Source: Ephydatia muelleri
Taxonomy: Eukaryota > Porifera > Demospongiae > Spongillida > Spongillidae
Reading direction: 5' to 3'
Length of the DNA: 64,000 nucleotides
Assembly: GCA_013339895.1 (NCBI GenBank)
Contig: JABACO010000001.1
Span: 12,261,348 to 12,325,347 of the forward strand
The position numbers were made by a program, and so were the translations under genes. Under the pieces are notes generated by a model. The model was not told the DNA's origin, did not search any database, and saw only the letters and a program-made list of their open reading frames with translations. Below, in pieces: positions 36,601-47,428 of this stretch. Every line of letters begins with the position of its first letter. Within the stretch, counting starts at the first letter, position 1.

Positions 36601-38627
36601 CATTCAGATGTACACTGTACACAAAACTTCAAATTTATGACATACAGTACCGTCCGCGGGCAAGTAAAAAAAAACTCGCGAGGTGTCGGATGGGTCCTCG
36701 CAATAGTGTTCTTAGCATGCGCGAGTAACACGCAGTGGTACTCGATTAGCGCTCTCCAAAATACTGTCAACCATACATCCTCCAAGCCAAAATACTGTCA
36801 ACCACCCGACACCTTGCGAGTTTTTTTTAACTTGCCCGTGGACGGTACTGTACAGTATACTGACACACTGCATACTAAAACATGCATGTACAGCTGTACA
36901 TACACATACCGCATGTACCCGTACTTGTACATGTACAATGCAGAAACATTTTGGCCAGGGTACCCCCCTACCTCCTTCCCTCCCCCCTCCCTCTTTATAC
37001 CCTCGGGTGTGGGAGTCCAGTGGTGGTGTTCTGGAAGGAAGGTAGCAGTCGTGTGGCTAGGTCGTGGGCCAGCTTCAGGAGGCCATCGGAGTAGTCAGGT
37101 GGTGTGACATCGCCAAAGGGCTGCTCTGGATCTGTGATGAGGAGGTGTGCTGAGAGCAGGCCCCCTAGAACCCTTGGGGGAGGAGGGGGAGGTGATTACA
37201 CACATCATTGCAATACACTTATGAAGAGCATGCTATTTGCCGTATGAAGATACTTGGAGAAATGTTTATTAAAAGACATTTGAATTCTAGTGTACCTGAT
37301 GGTAGCTTCAAAGACCTGCACACTAGCACAGCTGCCAAAGGTCACGTTGTTCATCACCAGCTGCACTGCCTTCATGAACTCACTGTTATTGCCCATGACC
37401 TATAGAGAGGGAGGAAGAGGAGGGAGGGAAAGTGAAACGGAGAAGATTAAGAGGAGAGAGAACAGGATGCTCCATACTTGTTAACACAGATTATACACTC
37501 CAATGTGACTGGAAACTTTGACTACTGAAAATCTCTCAGAACAAAAGAACTACATGCATGCAACACATGTACAAGAGTTGGGCATCATTGACTGCCTACA
37601 GAAGCACGTCTATTCAGACACAAGTGAGGCATTATATTTTACCTACCGAAGACCGGCAGGCCTTTGTGTACCGAAAGGCATATCTGTGATGATACAACTC
37701 CATCAATGAAATACTGCATGCACTTATTCTATGTAGGTACCAGTATGTCAGAGTCAAAGTAATTATCTTTCACATACTAAGTGTTCATCCGACGAATATG
37801 CTTGTACATAAACTAACAACAACTTTACAAAACACACAATTGAACACAGATATGTATATCATGCACAACATATGCACACATCCACATTGACACACACCTA
37901 CTGACACACATAGCCGTACCACCAATGTGTCCAAAGTGTCCACCAAGGTAAGGGAGTAGTCTCCCAGCACGTCATTGATGTTCACATTGTCCCTACAACC
38001 AACCGCCCAACACAAAGGAAAAACTTCATTGAGGAATTTGACCACAAAGCAATGCAGTGTACTATGCATGTGGAGCACCCCTTGTTTGAATGTTTCTTGT
38101 ATATGCCTACACGCTGTATATATAATATATATATACATGACGTATATTTCCGTCTCTCTATATCCCTCTACATGTGTATCAAACACACACCCACACACAT
38201 ACAACGCACACACACATACACGCACACACGCACACACACGCACACACACACAAACACACACACATTGCCACGCCCCACTCTCATACGCTATGGCTCACGG
38301 TTTCTCCCAGTCGTGGCCTCTTCCCGAGCAGTTGATCGGGTTGAGTTCATCGTAAGGGAACGCGTGTTGCATGTAGTTATCGTAACCCCAGTAGAACATC
38401 CTCCTCGCCTCGTTCTTCATCTGTATCCGCCGCTCTTCGGAGAATGGCTCGTGGACCATGGGGGGGAAGTGGCCGGACGGTGGCTCTGTGTGGTTCTGAC
38501 GACCGTCCGGTAGGAAGAGCATGACGTAGGGCATAAGGTTGTACAGGAAGTTTGCAGCTGCGGCCATGACAAAAAAACGATTGAGCAGGCGCCACAGGTC
38601 GACTTTCATAGCAGAGGAACCGCACAT
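31245..38627 (-). CDS. EDEM1: ER degradation-enhancing alpha-mannosidase-like protein (EDEM1 type), 12 exons
   Basis: Minus-strand exons: 38,627-38,299; 37,992-37,920; 37,399-37,296; 37,172-37,001; 36,509-36,326; 36,188-36,097; 35,182-35,100; 33,798-33,666; 33,077-32,907; 32,314-32,241; 31,796-31,700; 31,430-31,245. All are GT-AG with consistent phases, giving 566 residues so far. A hydrophobic N-terminal segment ([13 protein letters not shown]) gives ER targeting. The full GH47 barrel follows: [96 protein letters not shown] and FTTEGH. The acidic residues in FEATIR, DSFYEY and RPELVES and the Thr of FTTEGH are the GH47 catalytic and calcium positions. EDEM1 trims mannose from misfolded glycoproteins and routes them to ERAD. 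The start is ATG 38,627 or, in frame, 38,609. The end is uncertain: exon 12 either splices at 31,245 to an unidentified exon or reads on to a stop at about 31,179. Confidence 0.93.
32473..32655. mobile_element. Fold-back MITE in an EDEM1 intron
   Basis: Perfect 42-bp inverted arms (32,497-32,538 and 32,587-32,628, starting GTGAATAATGCAGAGTTCTC) separated by 48 bases. Weaker complementarity continues outward (TGACGCAACTTGACACA versus TGTGTCATGTTGCGTCA). Confidence 0.75.
33090..33250. repeat. 27-bp intronic minisatellite
   Basis: Six copies of GTGTGAGGGTGGGTGAGAGG plus GAATTGT (one shortened to 25 bases), inside an EDEM1 intron directly after the exon ending at 33,077. Confidence 0.9.
33493..33602. 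repeat. (AC)n microsatellite in EDEM1 intron
   Basis: Imperfect then pure AC run. Other AC tracts in the introns of this gene lie at about 34,975-35,090, 36,035-36,080 and 38,183-38,266. Confidence 0.9.
36645..36850. mobile_element. Mariner-like MITE with TA duplication in EDEM1 intron
   Basis: The ends are CAGTACCGTCCGCGGGCAAG and its near inverse CTTGCCCGTGGACGGTACTG, followed inward by A-run/T-run and CTCGCGAGGTGTCGG / CCGACACCTTGCGAG. TA dinucleotides flank both ends (36,643-36,644 and 36,851-36,852). It is about 206 bp and non-coding. A short internal direct repeat CCAAAATACTGTCAACCA occurs twice. Confidence 0.8.
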
Positions 38628-38952
38628 ACGCCTATAACCCCCATGTATTGTGGGCGTGGCTACTCTTCGTAGTAATGGATCACGTGATACCACAATGACA
38701 AGTCGACGTACGATATTGAAACTAAACTGTGTGAGGGAACGTGACGTACGTGAACGCACGCGATCCCGTCGCGGCGTATAGCATGCGTCTCCGTCTCCTT
38801 GAAGTAGATTTGCTACTTGTTTTTTGTTTCTGTAAGGAGCTTTTACGGTGAGTTTTACCCCAATATCCGCTAAAAACTCAAATCTATAATGCACGAAATA
38901 TAGCGCTATTAAATTTTGCAGCCTTTTCAATAAGACATCGTAACCGGCTAGT
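38628..38952. promoter_or_regulatory. Putative bidirectional promoter region
   Basis: About 325 bases lie between the EDEM1 start (minus strand) and the ATG of the candidate gene at 38,953 (plus strand). It contains an E-box CACGTG at about 38,681 and GTGACGTACGTGAA at about 38,741, which carries ACGT cores of the ATF/XBP1 type. EDEM1 is a known XBP1/UPR target in animals, so these cores are worth noting, but no perfect ERSE or UPRE is seen. Confidence 0.35.
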
Positions 38953-41900
38953 ATGGACATTATGCAAGAACCATCAATGTCAATGAAATCATCAGTACAG
39001 CCCGAACACATTCAGCCAGGGAGAAAAATGCCTTTGCATTATGAAAATATTCTTAGGCATGCAAGTACTGATTCGCATGCAAATAACACAACAGTTAGAC
39101 AACACGCACAAATTATTGTCACAGCCGTGATTAAAGCAGGTACATTATTTTGTTTTGATTGTAATTAGTATTTGTACTTAGATGGCATGCAGCATCACGC
39201 CATAGTACAATACTATCACAGGAAAAAAAAGGGTCTATCGAGTTTTGATTTAATTAAAATCTTTTGTAAAATTATTGTGAGATTGATCAAACATTAAAAT
39301 CAGACCCGTGTGATTTTTGTAACTGTTCAATCACGTAATGATTCCAAAAGGATTCTACGCGTGTATCTGTATAATCGAATGAATTTTGTACACAAATGAA
39401 CGGCAGAAGATGAAATACATGTACAATAAATGCATGAAGTAATAATAAATAAATAAATACATAAATACAGAGGAGTTAATCAATCCTTGATAACTCTGTT
39501 GGCAGCCCTGCACCATCACCTATACCAACTCTACTCCTCCACTTGGTGTAAGACCCGCGTAGACAAAGATTTTTGGCTCTGGGGATAGCAAAAGAGAGCC
39601 TTGTGAGCAGCCATCCTGTGATTTGTCCTAGAGGTTATCCCATTTCATGCTGATTCTTTGGGCCAGACGTTTAAGTAAGAAGTTTGCTTCTCCGCCCATC
39701 ATTCCATCAGTGGATACCATAAAAGGTGTGAAGGATGCCTGTCGTGCTTCAGCAGCGCCATTGTATTTTCTTTTCTGCTGTGGAGAGTACTGCGACTGTA
39801 TTACGATGCACGTATATACGATGGTGCATGCATCAGTGTCCACAACACGCACATCTAGCAATGCTATATACTGTTTGAGGTTGCCATAGCCCTCCGTTAC
39901 TGATGTCTGCAATCAAGGCGGGAGTACCTTCCCTGGTGTTAGACTCCTGCACTACTGGCACATTATTGAACACTATTGAGGCCAGATCCTGTGTATCTAA
40001 GATCGCGCGAACCATTAATTAGGCAATTAAGCAACAGAAAATTGCGATACAGATAACTAATATACAAATCACTACTAAGTGGTCTGAACTGGTGGAGGTA
40101 AAGTAGTCCAAGGCAAATAGAGCAGTAACTCTTTCGTTTGGGGATTTGAAATACACCAAAGCAGAGGCATAGTGCAACAAATGCGTGACATAAATAGGGT
40201 ATAGATTAGGTAGTGATCACGCGCGATAGCGTAGGTAGTGTTCGGCATCCATGTGTTATTATTTAAAGGGAACGTAGTTGCTTTAAACTATACTTACTGC
40301 GTCCTAAGACAACCCAGAAGGATGGTTTTTAACCTGTTTTGAAATATTGAAATGCCTTCTTTGAGGCTCTGTATTGTGTTTAAAGTGCGGTTGCAGAACA
40401 CTTCCCTTACCTCACATTACCCTAGTTTCTTTTACTCAGAAGCATATAGCATGCACTTCTGAAACATTTATTGAAGCAATGATAGGGATATCTCTATTGG
40501 TTTCATGCAGACATACACGCACAAAATCCTTTCATGCCGAAATAGATATAATCTAAACGGAAAATAATATTTAGGTTGCATGGGTGCAGTTTCACGAACG
40601 AGCACGTTTTTTTAAATCTGTTATAGAGCTGCGATTCTATTCCGTACATCGTCTCTGTGACAATGATTTGCCACAAAGTCAGCATGTTGAAAAGTTGAAG
40701 TGAGACGCGGTACGTCTTGCTGTTAACTATTACACGCAACGGTAAGTTCTAGTAGGCATATGCTTGTTGTGTTATATCACTTATAGCGACTATACCTGGA
40801 AACAAGCATTTGATTTTATGAATTTTTTTTGTACATGCGCTCGAGACATGTGGAAGAATTTTACGTGTAAGTGTATGCACGTGCATAGAGAGCTATTCCA
40901 GTAAATAATCGTATACCCCTACTGATGAAAAAAAGTGCATGTCCTGGGGGCATATCCTAGGGGTATATATAATATATATTTGGCATGGAGAAGTACAAGT
41001 ATATATAAATCATGTCCTGGGGGGTAGTGGACTGAGATATACTGTTGTCCCGGGGGTTAATAAATCACATCCTAGCAGTAGTGTCAAACTCTAGCAACCC
41101 TAGTAACCCTAGCAACCCTGTAGGAGCAGCAATTAATCGTGTCTTGGGGGTGGGGTGGAAGGAGAAGCTATGTCATGTCCTGGGGGCGGGGGGAGGTGGG
41201 GCAGATAGTGTATGGGATACACTGCTCTTCCAGGGGGTGAATTAATCACTTCCAATTGTGTCCAGGGTGGCGGTGTGGTCCTGGAGGGAGGGGTGGGAAG
41301 TTATCAATCATGTCCTGGGGTAATGGGCTGAGATATACCGCTGTTCGAGGGTGTGGCATGATATGTGACTATCCAGTGGTTATCCAGTGAGGGGTGTTAT
41401 ATATATATGTCTTGCAAATGTGTCCAATGAGGTTCCTTCATAATTGATGTCATCAGTAAGGGTGTTCACTTCTTAACTGGAATAGCCCATAGAAGAGTGA
41501 GAGGATTGGAAACCACTCACATGATCCATAGACATTGAGTGCTGACTCCTTGTGGGTGTTAGTACCTTGCCGTCAGCTGCCTCCCCACTCCTCCCCATGC
41601 ATTTAAACGGAAAGCGACTTTTATTATTTTCAGTGATAGAGCTGAACACTCCAATAAGTGGCTATGCGTGTTAATTTAATAATTAATTTTTTGTTGCACG
41701 ACCTGAAGGTCTGTGCACCCGTTTATGAGCCACACACATGAAAGGGAACTGGAGTGTGTAGAACTAGACGCTACATGTTATTGGCATACGTTGTCATTTA
41801 GTGCATGTGATATTACACTTCATTGCATACTATTTCAGCAGCACCATGTACTAAGCGGAAATCAACACTAGACCTGGTTCCATTAAGATCTACCTGTAAA

Positions 41901-42869
41901 TTAAAGGTAAGGAGATTTAGCTTGCAGACAAAGCACAGCACAACGTGTTCTATAAGTTCAGCACTCTTTGTAGATATCAGGAGATTGTCAAAACTATTCA
42001 AGGATGCAGGAAATGGATCAGTGTTATTCCAATGGTCATTGGCTATTTTTCTTGTATTGAAAAAGCTTACAACATGCACACAAAGTTGTATTCATTAGGA
42101 GGTGTATGGCTAATGGGATGGTGCTTATTCTAGCTTGGCTCAACTATTTTGATGCAATTCCACCCAGCCTTCAACTAACCATAGGGGTTTATGTTTTGAT
42201 TGCCTACCAAACATCTCTTACCTAACATAATGAAGAGACTAAGGGTTGCTGGGAAACAGAATACAAGGTTTCCCAAAGACAGGCAGTGTAATTATAGCAC
42301 AGCTTTCTCCTTACGTATACACAGGTAAATAATCAAGTGCACTTGTTGCACTACAAACCTGTCCGGTATACATGTAGGCTGTAGGGTAAACTAAGTCAGA
42401 ATGTCACCTATCTGAACGGTTAAAATGTCACCTTGGTGTGGATTGAGAAATTACCTGCCAGGCTCATGTGGATAAAGGAATGGAAGTATCACTTCATGCA
42501 TTTTATGATCAGGAGTTTAGGAAAGGTGGAGGTTGTACGGAATGTTCTTCTGGGCTAATCCAAATTGGAAACACATTATGCCTGTCTTTGTGAAACGTGG
42601 TACTCTGTTCATTCCTACATGTATATCATGCACTCTACCCTCAACCCCCCAATGATTTTTTAGGGTGCATCATCTCTTGTGTATGCCACTGTTATCAAAT
42701 CCACCTATTAGTACACAACATCTAATTAATGTTTAGGGACTGCTAATAAATACAAAAATCAATATTGAGTCTGAGTGGGAGACTATAATTTGGAAGGGAT
42801 AACTCCACATCTCTTTGCATGCAGGAAAAAGAAAGCATTGGGTCAAACCCTCTATCAAGGGAAATCTAA
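38953..42869 (+). CDS. Candidate three-exon hypothetical protein
   Basis: An ATG at 38,953 opens an exon to 39,139 (donor GTACAT, phase 1). A second exon, 41,839-41,906, follows a TATTTCAG acceptor, continues in the required phase and ends at GTAAGG (phase 0). A third, 42,825-42,869, follows TTTGCATGCAG and reaches a stop in frame. The product is about 99 residues, rich in Met, His and Ser early ([14 protein letters not shown]) and basic later ([10 protein letters not shown]). No family was recognised. The agreeing phases and the position head-to-head with EDEM1 are the support. The long intron contains the retroelement remnant at 39,620-40,015. Additional or alternative exons are possible. 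Confidence 0.35.
39620..40015 (-). pseudogene. Decayed retroelement (LINE-like) C-terminal fragment
   Basis: On the minus strand: [16 protein letters not shown] (frame 1), then [11 protein letters not shown] and [18 protein letters not shown] followed by [16 protein letters not shown] (frame 2). This block order (ADI..G.WQPQT, DVRVxDTDA, FTPFxVSTDG..G.EAxxFLKRLA) is one I know from the C-terminal region of cnidarian and sponge reverse-transcriptase proteins. The RT domain itself is absent here. Frames are broken at about 39,850. Confidence 0.6.
40935..41350. repeat. Degenerate CATGTCCTGGGG repeats
   Basis: The words ATGTCCTGGGG, TGGACTGAGATATACTG and GGGTTAATAAATCAC recur three to five times at irregular spacing, indicating an eroded tandem repeat. 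A short stretch (AGCAACCCTAGTAACCCTAG) at about 41,091 resembles telomere-type sequence only superficially. Confidence 0.55.
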
Positions 42870-43277
42870 TTTTTTGTTTTTTAACCTAACATCCAGGCCA
42901 AAACATGGCCCTACAGTTCAGGCCAACATGTGGCCCGAACCAACTCCTCGCTCTTTACAGAGCCAAAGCCGGTATACATGTATATACCGCAACAACTTAC
43001 GCATCAACAGTCTGGCTCTTCACTGCTTCTCTTGGACGATAGTATCTCAGGTGCCCCTACAACCTGCAACAAGAGCAAGGCCCAATTCTCGTAGTTGGAG
43101 ACTGCACTGGTTCTGCCAGGTACATGTGCATCAGTTGATCACACTGCGCTGAGCACCGGAGGAGCACTGATGCCGGGCACCGGTTTCAACTTCTTCCGGG
43201 CGGCTTTCTTCTGCACTTCGTTTTCGGCTCAAATGAGCTGCTCTTTTCAAAAGAATCCCATGCAGCTAGTATGCATG

Positions 43278-43607
43278 TCAGTCTTGTATTCCGTCACCGT
43301 ATACCCATTCATGTTCGGACCTATCGCAATTTTGATTAATAGGATTCTTTGCGTCCATAGAGCCTTCGTTATGCACATAGTCTTTCATGACTATGACAGA
43401 ATCTTTGTCAGCCTTTCGGATGTCAATGTTCTTTTGGCACATCAAAGCTTTGAGGGCTCTACGCATCCTCGGGCTGACATTGCCTTTAGATTCCGATCTT
43501 TTGTTTATTAGAACCAAGATTTCCCTTACATTCTCTGTACAGCTTTCCAGGGTCATGTTTGCAGTACAACCCGGGTCATATATCGATTTGCGGTTGAGTT
43601 CAGGCAT
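43278..43607 (-). pseudogene. Penelope-like retroelement fragment
   Basis: A minus-strand 109-codon frame contains RALKALMCQKNIDIRKADKD followed by SVIVMKDYV. The IxIxKADKDxxxVIM block is a hallmark near the start of the Penelope-like RT region. Neither the RT catalytic box nor a GIY-YIG endonuclease is found nearby, so this is a truncated relic. Confidence 0.5.
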
Positions 43608-43925
43608 AGGTTAATCCTCCTTCCTAAACATGTACGTACTTCAATCGCAGCTTGTGACAGAAGTTAGCGACTTGCACTCTGATGAGCTAGAGCTTTATTC
43701 GCTCTTACACACAACAGAGCCATGCAACTCTTTGTCTAGAGTAAAGTCAGAAAGTTTGCAAACGTGTTTCTCAGAGGTTTTTGAGCCCCTGCGTCCCTTC
43801 CCATAGTGTCTAAACACTTTTCAACAAATCCGTTGGATAAATATTTATATTAATTTGCACAGAGAATAGTTCCTAGGCAAGTGGCGCTATAAGGCTCCTC
43901 CCCTTCCCTCTTTTCCGCTAGGTAC

Positions 43926-43959
43926 CCCCCCCCCCCCCCCCAGGCCAGAAGCCGACAGC

Positions 43960-43995
<36 letters not shown>
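43926..43995. repeat. Poly-C homopolymer runs
   Basis: A run of 16 C at 43,926-43,941 and a run of 35 C at 43,961-43,995, separated by a short unique stretch. They could form G4/i-motif structures, and their exact length is doubtful in any assembly. Confidence 0.9.
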
Positions 43996-43996
<1 letters not shown>

Positions 43997-44090
43997 CGGG
44001 CGCCAGTAGTGCATTATGTCCCCGGGCGCACAACACTCACGCTACGCCACTGAGTGGCGCTGGCTACGTGCTCTGCCTTGGATCTAGTTC

Positions 44091-44955
44091 TCATTTGGCT
44101 TCAGCTTTTTCTCCTTTCCATTTCCACCCTGATGTTTTCGCCTTCTTGGGTGTTGGTGGCTGTGGACTGAGTCCGTCAGCTCTGCTCTCTATGCATACTC
44201 TGGGTGGAACAGATTCAGTTGAATGCTCTTGTGTTAAAACCTTCTTACCTCGGGGTCTCCGTTTCTTTCCGACCCTCTCTGTCGAGCAGGGTCTTTGCTT
44301 GCTTCACTCCCTCCATTTGCACAGCCCCACTCGGTGGTGAGCTTCTGTCTGCTAAGCGGGATGACATCGGTGACCCGTAGGAATCTCGTGGTTCTTTCGA
44401 CAAGTGCGCTTCTCGGTGTCCCTTCTTGTCTTTTCCTCAATCTCTCGGGAGAAGTATTGGGGCTAGTTGCGCCCTTTTCTCAGGGTGAACTTGACATCCA
44501 GTGCCGCCCATCCTTCTTTCATGGGTTACGTCACGTCATGGCCCACGAAGGGGACAGTGCACTGCATGGAAAGTCACAGGCAGCTATACATGTATTCTGC
44601 ATGCTAGTTTTGTGGCTTGCATTGACAGTTTGAGTTAACCAGACCGTCCTTAAATTTACTGCCTGGACTCCTCAACTGGACAATGCAGCTGGCTTACGTA
44701 ATCCATTCAGGAACGACTGTTGTATCATTTCCCCCTTCCTGGCAGATCAGGCTCTCTTCACCCTGAAGGGTAGGATGTGGATCAGACGTCTTGATGAGAG
44801 ACTCAAAAAGGCCTTGAACCAGGTCAAGGTTTGCTGGCAGGGCTGCTTCTGGGATCCCAGCAGTGGTCACAGTCGAAATTGCATTCTCCCCTTTTGAAGA
44901 TGAGGTTGTAGGTGTTTCCATCTCCACGACTTCCGAACTTTGTCCGTTTAGTAAC
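44091..44955 (-). CDS. Hypothetical protein, 3' three exons (5' incomplete)
   Basis: Minus-strand exons 44,955-44,698, 44,462-44,249 and 44,186-44,091 have GT-AG borders (donors GTAAGC and GTAAGA) and phases that agree through to the stop at 44,091-44,093. The first exon is Ser/Thr/Glu-rich (EVVEMETPTTSSSKGENA), the second is Arg-rich (SPERLRKRQEGTPRSALVER), and the last is Pro/Lys-rich (GLSPQPPTPKKAKTSGWKWK), like a nuclear localisation tail. No domain was recognised. The first exon begins in phase 2, so at least one upstream exon beyond 44,955 is missing from my model. It may be host or mobile-element derived. Confidence 0.5.
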
Positions 44956-45801
44956 CTGTGTGACAAATAATGAGCAAGAAACAGCAGCTTCCCAGCAAGA
45001 ACTTTTTCTGGGCTTGTGGTGGAGTTAAGCTCACAATGTCTCGTCTGTTGGTCACCATCTTGTCATTGGTTTAGCATCTCGTCATTGGTCTGCGGCAAAT
45101 TACTCCCTTGCAAAGAATGAGGTCATCATTGGAAAGGTAGAAGCGTTTATGCCCTGGAGTCTCATTATACTAGCACCTGATGTGAAGGCATGGTTGATTT
45201 CTGGTTTATGGCAGCTGCTATACATGTGATCACTGATGGAGGCATGCATGGTACAGTGTAGCTACATGTATGAGTGGTTGGTGCTAGTGTATAGAAACCA
45301 TCCTGCATTAAAAATGAATGTGTTCAGTGTATCAATAAGTGCCTATCCAGAGAACAGAACAATTACGTACAACTGCAATACAACTACCTGTATGCCTCAT
45401 GATACGAATAATTAAGCAATTCAGATGAGACTGGAAAGTGGGGGCACTTCTTTTCTTGAATCAATGTATGAATATCAGAAATAATCTATGCCCATGGCAG
45501 TGAACGCACCTCCAAGATGGTTCTATGACTACACAACAATGTTTGGTTCCACCATGAGCTCTGCTATGACTTAGTTCGAACTCCAAAATAAAGAAATGGA
45601 TTATTTGGCATTCAATTTTATTAAATTTCCCATCATTGTGGGACACCTTGGTCCATTTCAAGCCATGGAACATATTACTACGTGGATTTATATTGTATTG
45701 TAAACCGCTATTTCAGTTTGAAAATTCATAAGGTGTGCAAATGTACATCAAATAACGCTGACTTATATATTGATTGTGATTAACATAATTATGTACATTG
45801 C
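44956..45801. other. Intergenic or unresolved 5' part of the 44.1-kb gene
   Basis: At least one further exon of the minus-strand gene should lie here or beyond. A candidate ATG at about 45,057 (minus) opens a short frame ending at a GTGAGC donor, but its phase does not match. No other signal is seen. Confidence 0.3.
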
Positions 45802-46064
45802 TTGCTTATTTTATATCAATAATAAAAAATTACTTAATTAGTAGAAAAAAAATCATCTACTTAAATGATAGCGGTATATGAAGCTATTTTAGCACAGCAT
45901 TATTTATTTATTACATTTCCAGTACGTGCGATAGAAATGTAACGCTGTTGTTGAAAAGTATGGCTGATTATAAATATTCAGACAGACACTTCAATTTTCA
46001 GTGCGTAAGAAGCAATGGATAAAGGACATTACTTACTTCTAGAATATCTGAAATCTTGAAAGAA
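45802..46064. repeat. Direct repeat, left copy
   Basis: It shares order and most bases with 47,121-47,396: TTGCTTATTT, AATTAGTAG, AAATCATCTACT, GAAGCTATTTTAGCACAGCA, CCAGTACGTGCGATAGAAAT, GTGCGTAAGAAGCAATG and GGACATTACTTACTTCTAGA. The two copies bracket the Tigger-like relic. Confidence 0.8.
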
Positions 46065-47118
46065 CATGGAACCCCGAAATGCGGGACGAACCTTAAGTGT
46101 CCTGATTATCAAGGTGTCCTTTATTCAGGAGTTAGAACTTTTTATCATTACAAGTATAGTATATAATACAATGATGGCGAGTGTATCATAACAGTGTATT
46201 GTGTACAATACAGATATAGCATAATTAAGATTAAGGGTTGTTATCTTTTTGGAAAAAATCTGTAATTGATGCTTGAACAGAGCACGTGCATTTTCAACCT
46301 GGTGACTGCACTCGGTAGCTCATCAGTCCTAGTTGCTTCTTTTGCATGACTGTTCTGCTCAAGAAATGAACGGATATCTTCAAGGCAGTCAATGACTTCT
46401 GTCAAATTTTTCATTCTTGGAGGGTTCCGTGTCTTCAACATACATATTGTCCTCATTTTCATCACTGTTATCAAGACCCACTTCCTAATCTTTTGGGCCC
46501 AATGAAGCCATGAACTCCTCCAAGAGCTTTCAGCAAACTCGGCATCAGTCCTTTTCTGTCAATTTTTGTCCAGAACATGTAATAAAGGAACAGTGGAAGT
46601 GACTGGAGCAGTTGTGAATCGTCACATGGTGCTGGATATGGCATGGAAGTATCCTGCAAGTATCGCTTGTATGGTACTAGAGCCTCGTGTGCAGAAAATA
46701 ATCAGTGAGAATAATCTCTCATAATATATTACATGTTAACTTGATTATGACATCATAACGCAGCATGTCCGCTTGTCGGGGTGTATTGTGTAACAGCAGA
46801 TGGCGCACTTACGTAGTGTCCGGATTACTGAGTATCGAGGTGTACGCAATTCAGGGGTGTAACTAGGTACTTGAAGATTGAACGAAAATGAGTGTTTGAA
46901 ATGCCGCAACGTCTGAAATACTGCCCATAAATACATTATTTTAATGGTCATTTTTTTTCTCTTTCATTTGATATAAAAATCGCCGCATTTGATGCGATTT
47001 GAAAAAAATGTTCAAATACCTAGTGTACCAAGTGCATTGTCAACGTAAGTTTTTTGGGACCTGTCCTGTTTATCGAGGAGTCCGTATTTCAGGGAGTCCG
47101 CATTTCGGGGTTCCACTG
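46065..47118 (-). mobile_element. Pogo/Tigger-like DNA transposon relic
   Basis: The left end is CATGGAACCCCGAAATGCGG and the right end is the inverse, CCGCATTTCGGGGTTCCACTG followed by TA. These are typical pogo/Tigger CAGTGGAACC termini. Minus-strand frames at 46,659-46,471 and 46,474-46,241 look like the end of a Tigger-type transposase: LTEVIDCLEDIRSFLEQ, then LPSAVTRLKMHV and a basic tail. The DDE core is not recognisable and the element is internally deleted, about 1.05 kb. Confidence 0.65.
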
Positions 47119-47120
47119 TA

Positions 47121-47403
47121 TTGCTTATTTCATGTTAAAATTGCTTAATTAGTAGCCAAAAAAACAAAATCATCTACTAAAATGATACATCGCGAAGCTA
47201 TTTTAGCACAGCATTATTAATTTCATTTATAAAATTTCCAGTACGTGCGATAGAAATGTAACGCTGGCGTTGAAAAGTATGGCTAGTTAAATATTCAGCG
47301 CCTATGACAGACACTTCAATTCTAAGTGCGTAAGAAGCAATGTATAAAGGACATTACTTACTTCTAGAATATTAAAAAAAAATTGAAATCTTGAAACGAT
47401 CCC
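47121..47403. repeat. Direct repeat, right copy, ending in AAACGATCCC
   Basis: Second copy of the 45,802 repeat. Its right edge (47,394-47,403) is the inverse of the GGGATCGTTT terminus, so the repeat is the interior and right end of a GGATCGTTTCC-family element. Confidence 0.75.
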
Positions 47404-47428
47404 GATTACTTATTATTGACAAGATATG

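Noticed and set aside
38377-38625. 82-codon minus frame over EDEM1 exon 1
   Set aside because: Shadow frame of the EDEM1 N-terminal exon.
41091-41119. Telomere-like AGCAACCCTAG repeats
   Set aside because: Only about three imperfect units embedded in a degenerate CCTGGGG repeat; not an interstitial telomere.
42775-43152. 125-codon plus-strand frame
   Set aside because: Its first part is the candidate exon 3 in another frame and the remainder lacks any domain; the smaller spliced model is preferred.
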